Source: Periplaneta americana
Lineage: Eukaryota; Arthropoda; Insecta; Blattodea; Blattidae
Assembly (NCBI RefSeq): GCF_040183065.1
Contig: NC_091120.1
Coordinates: 194,912,272-194,976,271, forward strand
DNA length: 64,000 bases
Direction: 5' to 3'
How positions within the stretch are numbered: the stretch's first letter is position 1; each line of letters starts with the position of its first letter. Below the pieces are notes generated by a model. It searched no databases. It saw nothing but the letters and a program-made list of their open reading frames with translations, and had not been told where the DNA came from. The translations under genes and the position numbers were made by a program. Shown one piece after another: positions 11,405 through 24,651 of this stretch.

Positions 11405-13118
11405 GGTACAACATGGGTTTAAGCTATTTCACTGTCGTTGCTTTATTGACAGTCCCAATTTTCAGCAAGGAATTGACGCCTATCGATGAATTAAAAAAAG
11501 TATGTTTTAAAATAAAATATGCTAAATGTCAAATTAGGTACTTTCGGACACTAAATTAGCACTAATACTTATAAGAATCCTTAAAACATGTTAATACAAC
11601 ATAATATAAGTGTATCCGTTCAAGAAGAATAGAGGATTTTATCGAAAATATGTCTTATAACAATCCTTAAATCCTTAAAACATGTTAATACAACCTAATG
11701 TGAGTGTATCCCTTCAAGAAGAATAGAGGATTTTATCGAAAATATGTCTTATAACAATCCTTAAATGCTTAAAACAAGTTAATACAATCTAATATGAGTG
11801 TATCCCTTCAAGAAGAATACAGGATTTTATCGAAAATATGTCTTATAACAATTCTTATATCCTTAAAACATGTTAATACAACCTAATATGAGTGTATCCC
11901 TTCAAGAACAATAGAGGATTTTATCGAAAATATGTCTTATAACAATCCTTATATCCTTAAAACATGTTAATACAACCTAATATGAGTGTATCCCTTCAAG
12001 AAGAATAGAGGATTTTATCGAAAATATGTCTTATAACAATCCTTATATCCTTAAAACATGTTAATACAACATAATATGAATGTATCCCTTCAAGAAGAAT
12101 AGAGGATTTTATCGAAAATATGTCTTATAACAATCCTTATATCCTTAAAACATGTTAATACAACCTAATATGAGTGTATCCCTTCAAGAAGAATAGAGGA
12201 TTTTATCGAAAATATGTCTTATAACAATCCTTATATCCTTAAAACATGTTAATACAACCTAAAATGAGTGTATCCCTTCAAGAGGAATAGAGGATTTTAT
12301 CGAAATTATGTCTTATAACAATCCTTATATCCTTAAAACATGTTAATACAACCTAATATGAGTGTATCCCTTCAAGAAGAATAGAGGATTTTATCGAAAT
12401 TATGTCTTATAACAATCCTTATATCCTTGAAACATGTTAATACAACCTAATATGAGTATATCCCTTCAAGAACAATAGAGGATTTTACCGAAAATCTAAT
12501 GCCTAGTTATCAGTTTCGGAATTAATAATTCTGTGGTGTTCGGGTAAAGGGGTATAAGTCATTTTTTTGTCCAGGTGGAATTTTGTTCCCCAGATGAAGA
12601 CACAAGTTAAATTATACAAGTGGGTGTACAAAAATCAAAGAATACTAGCAGTTGATGTGTTTTATTTGTGTTGAAAATTATTTGTAATAAGGGATCCAAG
12701 TTTAATTTTCATTTATCTCCGAACTCATTTTTATGACTTATCTCCCTTTACCCAAACAGCATAGAATTGTCGCCATAAAATAAATTTAAATATTTTATTG
12801 TCGCTGATTTATTGCAGTCAAAATTATTTTCAGCAACGAATTAACGTTTACAATCCAAGACATATAAAGAAAATAAAACGGGAAAAACATTAATATTTTA
12901 AAACAGAATAAAATAGGCTAAGTAGGTTCTAATTAGGCATTTTATATTCTATAAAACAAGCACCTTTGTTTGTAAAAACCCATGAAACGTGTTAATACAA
13001 CCTAATATGAGCGTATCTCTTCAGGATCAACATAGGATTTTATCTAAAATATTATGTCTAATAAATTATAAGTTTCGGAATTAACTGTCTCTACTTAAGT
13101 TATTTTATTTTCGTTGCT
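11405..13118. repeat. Diverged 245-bp satellite monomers (left block)
   Basis: Monomer landmarks are AATTTTCAGCAACGAA, a central segment ending CTTATAG…ACATGTT, and AAATTTCGGATTTAAT. They recur here (about 11405-11660 and 12780-13118) in diverged form and again, better preserved, at 14986-15752. The first monomer is split by the 94-bp array. The block is broken at 13118 within the phrase CGTTGCT by a retrotransposon, and the next phrase TTTATT resumes at about 14988. Confidence 0.75.
11573..12492. repeat. 94-bp tandem repeat array, about ten copies
   Basis: The unit is 94 bp (GTCTTATAACAATCC at 11652 and 11746, and regularly after). Landmarks per unit are CTTAAAACATGTTAATACAA, GAGTGTATCCCTTCAAGAA and AGAGGATTTTATCGAAAATA. 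Copies differ by only a few bases, so the array is young or homogenised. The unit corresponds to a segment of the 245-bp monomer (CTTATAG…ACATGTT…TTTTACC), so it arose by local amplification within a monomer. Confidence 0.92.
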
Positions 13119-14200
13119 ATAAGTATATAAAAAAATAAATTTCTAAATTATAGACATCAGCTCAAAGAATTTTGAGTGACCACAAGGGTCCTGAATACAA
13201 TAAACATGTATAATAATGTGATGTGATACATTAAAGAAAAAAGAAAGTTAATTGTTGAAGGCAAATATAAGTTGATTAATTGAAATAGAGATGATGTAAT
13301 ATTTGAAGAGAATCCTTGATAATATTTATAAGAATAGACATTACATAATCAAAAGGAAAGTGAAGTTCCTTAAGATAATTCCACGTGAATTTTGTGATTG
13401 AACCTCTACTGCCAAACAGCAAACCAATGACGGACCATTGTTTAAGAGGGACGTTGTACTTTTGAGAAAGATACGGCAGACAAGGTTCATATATGGACTT
13501 CTTCTCAATATCAACCTCGGTGGCCTGATTTAGATTTCTTTCGAAACGGATAGTAGGGTCAAGAACAAGAGCCCGTTTTATGCGTCCGTTGATAGCAATA
13601 ATGTCTGCCCGTCTAAAAGAACCATCTGATGATTACACAATGTACTTCCTCATGAATTTCCCAATTTAAAGTTTTTAACGATATCGCCAAAGCATGTCGT
13701 ACACGATGATGTCTAGCATTGATCAGCAGCTCGCCTTTGGGGCATTGTCCAAGCACGTGTCCAAGTGTTTCAAGCTAGCTACAGTTTGGATGACGGCAGC
13801 GGGTTGTGCTTAGAGTTCTGCCCGGTATTGTGCGAACCGCCGAAATATTGCTTGACATTTTTAAAGCATTGGTCCATTCTGAGGAAGATAGGCCCTTTCG
13901 ATTGCTTACCCATGAGTTAGCCTTGGGGAGATCACTATAAACAATAACCCCTTTACCACGCAAGGTATGGTTTGTCCAAGTTTGGAATGCGTCATTTCTT
14001 AAATGCTTACGAATTTTACGACCTGACCAGTTGATAGCCTCAATAGTTGTGATATTCAGTTTTGACAGAGCAGAAACTTTTTCACTTACAAGGTCCCTAA
14101 CGTTGTGGAGATGGGAGTCATCAACACAAAGAAGAGTATTACAGATATTTATGTGTTGCACATAAGCTTCCCAAGATGCTTTCATTAACGAAAGACCACG
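13119..14200 (-). mobile_element. R2/R4-like (RLE-type) non-LTR retrotransposon, C-terminal remnant
   Basis: Read on the minus strand, an open segment (14185-13775) reads EWTNALKMSSNISAVRTIPG and then a CCHC zinc knuckle, CRHPNC…LGHVLGQC, with a stop just after the second Cys. A one-base frameshift later it continues SFRRADIIAINGRIKRALVL, DPTIRFERN and QKYNVPLKQWSVIGLLFG to about 13227. Zinc knuckle followed by an Arg-Arg-Ala-Asp-Ile-Ile block fits the C-terminal restriction-like endonuclease region of site-selective non-LTR clades (R2, R4, NeSL type). There is no reverse transcriptase core left. The copy interrupts a 245-bp satellite monomer. Family placement is from motif order only. Confidence 0.65.
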
Positions 14201-14985
14201 ATATTGTCATCAAAATTGTGTACAATTTATGTATCATTCCTTAATGGTGGTCCTGTTACATTTCTGTTTTCCAGGAAACCACTCTTAACTACATTTTACT
14301 ATTAATAACTATTAATATAGGCCTATATTCCATACTACATACAATCATTCTAGTTATTTCTTTCTCTTTAATTACTATTTCTTATTTATATACATATGTT
14401 TACACTTTAGTTTTCCCTTCCCATTCTTTATTTAGCCTACTATATACAACAATTTTCCGAATTCCCTCAAATTTCTTCTGTTTACTGTTCTATACAATTT
14501 CCTATACGCAATTTCTACATTTAGCTTTAGTAATGCTTCCTGAATAAAAATTGTCGCCGTTCTTTCACTTTCCAGGCAAGGTAGTAGAATGTGCATCGCG
14601 TCTTCTTTTTGATTACATAAAGTATATATACCTTTCCTACGCCTCCTCTTCTATTTTTCACCTCCAAATTTCCAATCTCCATTACGCTAATCCCATCCTT
14701 TCTTCTCTGTTGTTAACTTTTTATATTCTTCCTGTCCCCATGTGAGTTTCATTTCTTTGTAATTTGTTAATGATTTTAAACCATTTAAATTGCTAAACAT
14801 TTCCTGTCTCGCTATCTCGTTACTCCTATCAATTATAATTTTGCCTATCAAATTTATATTAATTGCATTAATTTCTTGCCATCAACAATTTAATCCTGAA
14901 CTGCTTACATTATTTTCTAATTCTTTTATCGAATTAAACTAGTTTTCATGTTCTATAGGAATCTTAAACATCTTTTCAAGATATG
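14201..14985. other. Rest of the insertion in the satellite, unassigned
   Basis: The satellite phrase broken at 13118 resumes at about 14988, so this stretch entered with or after the R2/R4-like remnant. It is AT-rich with no clear coding. It may be the decayed upstream part of the same element. Confidence 0.45.
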
Positions 14986-15752
14986 TTTATTCACAATCGC
15001 AATTTTCAGCAACGAAATGATGCCTATTGAAGATTCTAACGTCGAACTAAGCATTTTTATACTATAAAATTAGCACTATTACTTATAGTAAACCATGAAA
15101 CATGTTTATATAATTTATGAGTTTGTCTCATGAGGAAAAAAATAGGCTTTTACCTAAAAATCCGTTGACCAATTATAAATTTCGGATTTAATTTTTGTTA
15201 CAACATGTGTTTAGGTTATTTTTTGTTGTTGGTTTATTAACAATCACAATTTTCAGCAACGAAATGTTGCCTATTGAAGATTCTAACGTCGAACTAGGCA
15301 CTTTATACTATAAAATTAGAACTATTACTTATAGTAAACCATGAAACATGTTTATATAACTTATAAGTTTGTCTCCTGAGGAAAAAATACGTTTTTACGT
15401 AAAAATCAGTTGACCAATTATAAATTTCGGATTTAATTTTTGTTACAATATGTGTTTAAGTTATTTTTTGTTGTTGGTTTATTAACAATGACAATTTTCA
15501 GCAACGAAATGATGCCTATTGAATATTCTAACGTCGAACTAAGCATTTTTATACTATAAAAGTAGCACTATTACTTATAGTGAACCATGAAACATGTTTA
15601 TGCAAGTTATAAGTTTGTCTCCTGAGAAAAAAATATGTTTTTACCTAAAAATCCGTTGACCAATTATAAATTTCGGATTTAATTTTTGTTATAATATATG
15701 TTTAACTTATTTTTTGTCGTTGGTTTATTAACAATCGCAATTTTCAGCAACT
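14986..15752. repeat. 245-bp satellite, three tandem monomers
   Basis: CAATTTTCAGCAAC recurs near 14998, 15246, 15491 and 15735, giving periods of about 244-247 bp. Each monomer also carries TCTAACGTCGAACTA, ACCATGAAACATGTTTAT, GTTGACCAATTATAAATTTC and a TTGTTGGTTTATTAACAAT junction. Divergence between the three is low. Confidence 0.9.
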
Positions 15753-16249
15753 AATTGACTCATACAACCGAATTTCTAATGAACTGAAAGCCACAACTTG
15801 TTCGTGGTCTCGTGGGCCACAAGTTACGAACACAAAGGCTCTTGTAAATGATGCGCATAGAAAGAAGTGTGAGGCGAAGAAAAAATGAGGAGGGATTTGT
15901 CTCCGGGACGAAGAAGGTACCGTGAAACACGGATCCTGCTAAGACTGTCAGAATAAAACATCTACCGGGAAGGAGACCCTTCATTTACTAGTATAGGCGA
16001 ACACGGCTCCGAGAGATAAAACAAAGGAATAAGCCGTCAGGGAACGTTGTCAAGGAAACAGTTGCTATCATCCTCCGTCGTTAAGGAAAAGCTTGGTCAT
16101 CAACAACTTCGGAATATTTTCAAGTCCAGTACTTACCCTCGCCTTCGGTGTCTGCTTCAGGCCGATAGCTGGCTGACTTCTGTTACTCTGAAATGACAGA
16201 AGCGAATCCATGTTAGATTCTTTTAACAGTAGGCTGTGATACATTACCC
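15753..16249. other. Unassigned sequence, higher in GC
   Basis: It contains GGTCTCGTGGGCCACAAG and other unique-looking sequence. No frame has a recognisable domain. Confidence 0.4.
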
Positions 16250-16473
16250 AAAAGTCTTTTTCCCTCCGACCTCCCAACTAACACTCTATATGCATTTCTG
16301 GATTCGCCAGTACTTAATACATGCCCTTCCCATCTCAAACGTCTAGATTTAATTTTCCTAATTATAATAAAATAATTATATGTGAAGAATACAATGTGTG
16401 CAGTTTGCGTTGTGTAACTCTCTCCATTCTCCTATAACTCCATCCCTCTTAGCCCCAAATATTTTTCAAGCAT
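16250..16473 (-). mobile_element. RTE-like retrotransposon fragment (diverged)
   Basis: This is a partial, more diverged copy of the same C-terminal coding segment present in full at 16491-17291. It lies in the same orientation just before it, matching the region that encodes RLRWAGHVARMGESRNAYRV. Both ends are truncated. Confidence 0.75.
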
Positions 16474-16490
16474 TTACAGACGTAAAATTA

Positions 16491-17291
16491 TTACTTACTT
16501 ACTTACTGGTTTTTAAGGAACCCGGAGTTTCATTTCCGCCCTCACATAAGCCCGCCATTGGTCCCTATTCTGAGCAAGATTAATCCAGTCTCTACCATCA
16601 TATCCTACCTCCCTCAAATCCATTTTAATATTATCTTCCCATCTACGTCTCGGCCTCCCCAAAGGTCTTTTCCCCTCTGGCCTCCCAACTAACACTCTAT
16701 ATGCATTTCTGGATTCGCCCATACGTGCTACATGCACTGCCCATCTCAAACGTCTGGATTTAATATTCCTAATTATGTCAGGTGAAGGATACAATGCGTG
16801 CAGCTCTGCGTTGTGTAACTTTCTCCATTCTCCTGTAACTTCATCCCTCTTAGCCCCAAATATTTTCCTAAGCACCTCATTCTCAAACACCCTTAACGTA
16901 TGTTTCTCTCTCAAAGTGAGAGTCCAAGTTTCACAACCATAAAGAATATAACTGTCTCATAAATTCAAACTTTGAGATTTTTTGACAGCAGACTGGATGA
17001 TAAAAGCATCTCAACCGAATAATAACAGGCATTTCCCATATTTATTCTGTGTTTAATTTCCTCCCGAGTATCATTTATATTTGTTACTGTTGCTCCCAGA
17101 TATTTGAATTTGTCCACCTCTTCAAAGGATAAATTTCCAATTTTTATATTTCCATTTTGTACAATATTCCCGTCACGACACATAATCATATACTTTGTCT
17201 TTTCGGGATTTACTTCCAAACCTATCTCTTTACTTGCTTCAAGTATAATTCCCTTGTTTTCTCTAATCGTTTGTGGATTTTCTCCTAACAA
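16491..17291 (-). mobile_element. RTE-clade-like non-LTR retrotransposon, 5'-truncated
   Basis: Read on the minus strand, the first segment (17291-16965) begins [11 protein letters not shown], then [11 protein letters not shown] and [18 protein letters not shown], which lie just downstream of the reverse transcriptase YADD motif. After a short deletion and frame break near 16915-16965 a second segment (16914-16513) reads LRVFENEVLRKIFGAKRDEV, GESRNAYRVLVGRPEG and ends LRVP plus stop. A (TTAC)n block at 16491-16506, read as (GTAA)n on the coding strand, is the 3' tail; short tandem tails are typical of RTE elements. Its 5' end meets the GATA microsatellite. It cannot be functional. RTE is my best clade call. 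Confidence 0.82.
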
Positions 17292-17295
17292 TAAA

Positions 17296-18599
<1,304 letters not shown>

Positions 18600-18732
18600 G
18601 TAATATACGTTACAAGAGCGGTATGTTGACGTTTTCATGGTCGAGGAAAAGATTGAAAAAGCGAAACGTAGTTGAGCTTTTTCAATTTCCGAGAACATGA
18701 AAACAAACATACCGCTCGTGTATCGTACATTA
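18600..18732. repeat. Foldback hairpin with about 60-bp arms
   Basis: The left arm (18600-18662) and right arm (18675-18732) are reverse complements with a few mismatches, sharing GAGCGGTATGTT, GTTTTCATG and GATTGAAAAAGC, and separated by a 12-bp loop. It is likely a small palindromic MITE; its ends and class are not determined. Confidence 0.7.
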
Positions 18733-18816
18733 TTTTGAGCGAAGATCGTTTATTACATACCTGAAAGACGAATTTCTAATTAGTTCCAATGAAATCTCCA
18801 TGTTCGTTTCTGTTTA

Positions 18817-19244
18817 ATGACGGCAACTTCGGAAAACCAAAATATCTTTCTTCAACATTGTTGCTATAAAATGTTTTCTGTGTTTACTATACTCCAGTAG
18901 GCCGTGATATACGCCTGTCTTCCCCCCCCCCCCCCAGTCTATAAATGCGAACTTAAAACAAACGGTAACGTTATGTAATGATTTATTTTTCATTTTAATA
19001 TTTTAATAATATTATTTATATAACATATTGCAGTAATAACATCCGCATCTGGAATCTCGTTGATTTTTTTCACGGCTTCCTTAATGTTACTTGTATCAGG
19101 AATGCAATAAGTTTCGTGGAGTAGTAGACTTTACTTAATTTTTGCAAATATTTAAACACAATAATTAATATTGCAATTTAGGTGAAATTGCAGTGGTAAG
19201 TTTCCAGTTTATAATTATTACTATGTTAAACGTCTCTAAAAATG
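18817..19244. repeat. 428-bp tandem duplication, first copy
   Basis: It begins ATGACGGCAACTTCGG and is followed directly by a second copy at 19245-19672. It carries a run of 14 C at 18922-18935 where the second copy has a T-rich run. No coding function is seen. Confidence 0.9.
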
Positions 19245-19672
19245 ATGACGGCAACTTCGGAAAACCAAAATATCTTTCTTCAACATTGTTGCTATAAAAT
19301 GTTTTCTGTGTTTACTATACTCCAGCAGGCCGTGATATACGTCTGTCTTTTTTTTCCTCCAGTCTATAAATGCGAACTTAAAACAAACGGTAAGGTTATG
19401 TAATGATTTATTTTTCATTTTAATATTTTAACAATATTATTTATATAACATATTGCAGTAATAACATCGGCATCTGGAATCTTGTTGATTTTTTCACGGC
19501 TTCCTTAATGTTGCTTGAATCAGGAATGCAATAAGTTTCGTGGAGTATTAGACTTTACTTAATTATTGCAAATATTTAAAAACAATAATTAACATTGCAA
19601 TTTAGGTGAAATTGCAGTGGTAAGTTTCCAATTTATAATTATTACTATCTTAAACGTCTCTAAAAATAATAT
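19245..19672. repeat. 428-bp tandem duplication, second copy
   Basis: It is nearly identical to 18817-19244, with a handful of substitutions and small indels, and TCTTTTTTTTCC in place of the poly-C run. The low divergence implies a recent duplication. Confidence 0.9.
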
Positions 19673-20003
19673 GTTAAAAGCCTAAAGCAGTAAAATGAAT
19701 GTCGCGCTTAAGCGGTAAGAAGAGGGAAATTGTTATGTGTGTTACGTTGGGAATACTGAATGTGGTATTTCACACTTACCGCGTATTGGTTCTGTGCGGA
19801 AAACAAGCAAATACGCACGATCTCGCACAAAAGAAATTACATAGGTTGAAAGGGAAGAATTAAAGAAAAACAGATACGAAAATGAGAGAATTTACTGTCA
19901 GTGTATCAAAGAGGAGATGGATGAAGGGAAAGAAAGAGTGAAATTGAAACGAAATACAAGAAAGAAAGAAAACTATTATGATCAAAGGAAATGAAGGTAA
20001 GAG
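19673..20003. other. Unassigned sequence, purine-rich toward its end
   Basis: GAAAGAAAGAAA-type words appear near 19960. No gene is recognised. Confidence 0.4.

Positions 20004-20059
<56 letters not shown>
20004..20059. repeat. (TAA)n microsatellite
   Basis: About 18 uninterrupted trinucleotide units. The apparent poly-Asn or poly-Tyr frames are by-products. Confidence 0.95.
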
Positions 20060-20227
20060 TCATTCATAATATTCTGCCCAAGGGTAGATCTTTCACTGCA
20101 AACCCAGCATTCTCCAGTGTGTTCTATTTTCTGTCTTCCTCTTAGTCTCCACATACAGGACGTGGACAAATTATTAGACTAAAACGTTTTCTTGGAAACA
20201 TAATATAATTCGTCATATCAACTATCA

Positions 20228-22680
20228 CGTCGGAGTTTTGTCGAGGACAGCAAATTCCGATCGAGAAGTATGCGGTAGGACGACCCCGGCCCAATGGATG
20301 ACGAAAGGTGAAGATGGAGGGAAGACCTTGAGGAGTCGAGAGGGGAAAAGTGGCATGAACGTATGGAAGAAATTTGTAGTGACGTCACCACAATGTCACA
20401 ACAAGAGTGTAATGTGTCAAACGAATATTTATTTATTTTTATTTATTTATTTCAAATATACAGAATAAAGAAATATAATTACAAAACAAACAAAGAGAAA
20501 TACAAATAAAATAATACAAGCAATATAAAAAGAAGATACAGTAGTATTAACAAAATTTGAGACCGAATGAGCAGCGCTCGTGCTCGGTCGCAGTTCAGAT
20601 ATAATATTAAAATAAAAAATAATAATATAAATAAATAAGTAAAATAAAATAGGAACTAAAATATAATTACAGCGGCAATGGAATTATATAATATAATATT
20701 AACACTATAGAAGAACAATATCGCACGTGAAAAGTAGGACTAATATATATTTCAAAATTATAGAATACAAATATAATATAGGTTGATTAATTCATACACA
20801 TAGGCTATAAATTTATTTAATCAAATTGAAGATATTAACACGTTTCTAATTTTCTTGTTATATGTTAGTGGGTTACATGTTAGAAGTTCTGGGTGTAATT
20901 TAGTTAAAGCATTGTACAACCGAGGGCCAAAATTTATGCTATGCTTTAGACCAGCAGATGTGAGACATTTAGATTCTACTAATGTTGAATTAATATTTCG
21001 TCTTGTGTCATAATTGTGTGTCTGTAATACAAACTTATTACGATTTTTATGATAAAATTTTAACAGCGTATACTTATAAATTTATTCAATATTAAATACA
21101 TTCAATTCAGAATAAATTAATTTAGTTGGATAATCGAAACGTTTCTTCAAACAAATTTTAATTATTCGTTTTTGTAGTAAATTTAACGGACTAAGATTAA
21201 TTTTTGTACTTCCACCCCAAACAATTATACCATACTGAATGACAGACTGAATAATGGCCAAATAAACATTTCGTAGAACTCTAATAGGTAAGTAGCATCG
21301 AAGATTAACGAATTTATAAATTGTTTTACGAAGCCTCTTACAAAGATAAGTAATGTGATGAGGCCATTTTAAATTCTGATCAATAATGATACCCAGATAT
21401 TTGACATACGTGGCTTCTTTCAAAGGTGGATATTTACAACTTTTTGGATCTAAACAATTTTCACTGTGTATTATTAGTCTATATTTATCGCTAAATTTTA
21501 AATTTTGAACACTGGCAGCTGTTAACGAAAAAGGAACTAAAGTTGATTTAGATATATTTAAAGAAAGGAAGTTGGAATTAAGCCATTTTTTAACAATGTT
21601 AGCACCTATATTAGCATTTCTATATGCTTCCTACCAAGAAAAACCACTGAAAATAACTACTATATCATCCGCATATGAATATATAGATCCATTAAATTTT
21701 TCTAAATTTATATTTAGCAGATCATTAACATATATTAGAAATAAAATAGGTCCCAAAATTGTTCCTTGCGGTACACCTATATCAATATATTTGTATTCAC
21801 TAAATTGATCTTCAATTTTGGTCATTTGCCTTCTGTTACTAAAATATGATTGGAATAATTTTAAAACTATACCTCTAATAGGAGCGGTAATGTAGACGTG
21901 TGTGGTGTCAGCGAAAGAAATGAAGGCAACGTGAGCCAACCGCTGGGAAAGGTTAAGGTGCAAAAGAAAGACGATAGGGATAAGAAAGAGGGGTTAGGGG
22001 TAAGAAGTGAAAGTATAGAGAAGGTAAATAGAGCAGATAGAGGAACTAGGGCGGAGAGCTGCAAGGACAAACCAGCATACAATTTAAGGAAATGGTGTGT
22101 CAGTGGATTGAAGGATTAATTAAGGGTGCAGTGAATATGGGTGAATAGTGTTTAAGTATGAGAAGGGTTATGATGAGTTTATTTAATTAGTAGGAATGAG
22201 TAGGACGTACTGTAAATATAGGAGGAGTAGAGGAGCTAAAAGTAGGACTAGACTAGATAGGTATCAGTAGGACAAAGAAGTAATAAAGATAGATGTAAAG
22301 CAAATAATAGAGGGTAGGCTTAGTTAAGACTATAGTACAGTAAAATGATTGTAGTGATATGTTAAATAAGTTGGGTCTGTGAAAATGCTGAGTAGAAAAA
22401 GTAATTGTTACGTTGTTATTAGGAATAGGAAATAGTAGAAGGTAGGAGAGTAGAGGGAAGGAAGGAATATTTAATAAACGCAGAAATTTAGGAGGTGTGG
22501 TGAACGAACATGAAAGACATAGTGGGTGAACATTAAATGACGAAGAGATGTCGGTCATTAACATCGGGTATTGTGCAAGTTGTAAATAGTATATGGAAGG
22601 GACTGCTGGCCCGTATACTATAATGTGAAGGGACAGCAGGACCAAAGGTTTGAATGAGAATAAACCATACCATACCATAC
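20228..22680 (+). mobile_element. 5'-truncated retrotransposon with (CCATA)n tail, split by a nested element
   Basis: The 14-bp sequence CATATCAACTATCA stands at 20214-20227 and again at 22681-22694, an exact target-site duplication. Just inside the left copy a frame reads MDDERRRWREDLEESRGEKW on the plus strand (about 20293-20355), in the style of the C-terminus of an RTE-like endonuclease-reverse transcriptase. The right end has short ACCATAC/CCATAC tandem units (22663-22680) as a 3' tail. Between 20427 and 21897 an antisense Jockey-like element is inserted. The outer element is therefore a truncated coding tail plus a long 3' UTR (21898-22662). Its family is not certain. Confidence 0.7.
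20427..21897 (-). mobile_element. Jockey-like non-LTR retrotransposon, 5'-truncated, copy 2 (nested)
   Basis: Read on the minus strand, from 21897 down, the frame gives reverse transcriptase motifs IDIGVPQGTILGPILFLIYV and then YADDIVVI, the YxDD catalytic motif with its first two residues Tyr-Ala. It then breaks. A second segment (21423-21082) reads YVKYLGIIIDQNLKW and IQYGIIVWGG. A 3' UTR follows and the element ends in an AAATA-type tail at 20427-20450. It is related to the copies at 1120 and 45958 but is a separate subfamily. Frameshifts make it inactive. It lies inside the older element bounded by the 14-bp duplication. Confidence 0.82.
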
Positions 22681-22694
22681 CATATCAACTATCA

Positions 22695-23169
22695 GTATAA
22701 TTCACAGAGTCTCTATTGTTGTAAATATGATTGTTTACATCTTCTGGTATATTTTTCCAATGGTTAAGTATATTTTTTCTGGCTATGTTGGTACTACTGG
22801 TGTTTTAATTATATACTGTAGAAGATATTTTCCCATGGCCTGCAAGAAGACCGGACATGAACGAAATCGAAAATCTGTGATCTATACTGAAGAAGAAAGT
22901 GAACAAAAAGAGGCTTACAACAAAACATGGAGTCATTTAAGCACTGTCTGATATCTGGCTAAATGATGCTGATATTCAAAGAAAGTGTCAAACTTTGGTT
23001 TCCAGCATCCATGACAAAATCAAAGTGTTAATAAAGAATAAGGGAATGTTCACAAAATGTTAGTAACCTCCAGACTCAATTTTCTGTTCATTATATCTGT
23101 ACAAAATACTTTTTTGTCTATTATTTCTACCGGTAAATTCAGTTTCGTTGCACATACAATTAATTTAGT
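22695..23169. other. Unassigned sequence
   Basis: A 74-codon frame at 22727-22951 has no recognisable domain. The region adjoins the end of the next retroelement, and part of it may be that element's 3' UTR. Confidence 0.4.
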
Positions 23170-23716
23170 GTAATAATTTGTCCACGTCTGTATGATCCAT
23201 ATACAGTATTTTAAAGTTGCTGTCACCTGATATCTTCTTCTGGCCCGAACTATTCTCCCGTTCACTATTCCTTCCCGTGCGTCTTTCAGTAGACAGTTTC
23301 TTCTCAACCAATGACCCAGGCAATTCATTTTTCTCTTTCTGATCAGTTTCAGCATCATTCTTTCTTCACCCATTCTTTCCAACACAGCTTCGTTTCTTAT
23401 TCTGTCTGTCCATTTCACAAGCTCCATCCTTCTCCATATCCACATTTCAAATGCTTCTAGTCGCTTCTCTTCACTTCGTCGTAATGTCCATGTTTCTGCA
23501 TTCATACAATGCCACACTCCACACAAAATACTTCACTAGTTCTTTCTCCAGAGGTCCGCAGAAGATGTTCCTTTTTCTATTAAAAGCTTCCTTTGCCATT
23601 GCTATCCTCCTTTTGACTTCCTGGCTGCAGCTCATGTTACTGCTTATAGTACACCCCAAGTATTTGAAGCTGTTCACTTGCTCTACTGCCTCATTTAGAA
23701 TTCACAAGTTTAGCTT
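23170..23716 (-). mobile_element. Second RTE-like non-LTR family, C-terminal fragment
   Basis: The minus strand reads MNSFKYLGCTISSNMSCSQE, then RIAMAKEAFNRKRNIFCGPL and SVALY. After a one-base frameshift near 23500 it continues AETWTLRRSEEKRLEAFEMW, WIWRRME and RKRKMNCLGHWLRRNCLLKD. This is the region after the reverse transcriptase core of an endonuclease-reverse transcriptase, organised like the RTE copies elsewhere here but clearly a different family. Its 5' edge meets an AAT microsatellite. The 3' end toward 23050 is not resolved. Confidence 0.75.
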
Positions 23717-23717
23717 A

Positions 23718-23734
23718 ATAATAATAATAATAAC

Positions 23735-23770
<36 letters not shown>
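23718..23770. repeat. (AAT)n microsatellite
   Basis: AAT units with one AAC interruption lie between the RTE-like fragment and the second Helitron-like copy. Confidence 0.9.
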
Positions 23771-23771
<1 letters not shown>

Positions 23772-23778
23772 TATACAG

Positions 23779-24651
23779 TACTAATAATAAATCTGTAGCC
23801 GAAATTTTTCTGGTAATTTTCGATTTTCCAAAAATAATTGATCCTAACATATATAACTAACTATCCTGAAACCGAAAATCGCATTTTTGAAATTTTTGTT
23901 TGTATGTCTGTCTGTATGTTTGTTACCTTTTCACGTGATAATGGCTGAACCGATTTATATGAAAATTGGAATATAAATTAAGTTCGTTGTAACTTAGATT
24001 TTAGGCTATATGGCATTCAAAATACTTTATTTAAAAGGGGGATTATAAGGGGGCCTGAATTAAATAAATCGAAATATCTCGCTTATTATTGATTTTTGTG
24101 AAAAATGTTACATAACAAAAGTTTCTTCAAAAATTATTTCCGATACATTTTATTCTTCACAACATTTTGATAGGACTGATATTTAATGAGATAAATGAAT
24201 TTTAAAATTAAAATAACGCCATCTAAGACGGTGCAATAATAAATGACTTCGTCTATAAGGGGCCTTGGACAACAACAATCGAAAAAGGGGCCTTGGACAG
24301 CAACAATCGAAAGCTATTAAACTTAGCCTACAGACAATGTTTATGTGTTTGTATGAAATAATATCGGAAGCTAAATTAACCGATTTGTATAATTATTTAT
24401 TTCATCATTGGAAAGTGTAGTTTCTCTAGACGGACATAATGCTATAATGTTATTACAGTAACTTCTGAGTGCTCTCTGGACCAAAATGATCGCATTTTAA
24501 TTATTTAAATACAATTTAAATTAAATAACATATTGAACGATTTATCCTTCTATCAAACACGAATGTTCCCTGGATCAAACGTCGTATTTTAATTATGTAA
24601 TTACTTTATATTTATTTCTAACAGGTGCAGCGGAGCGCAAGGGTACGGCTA

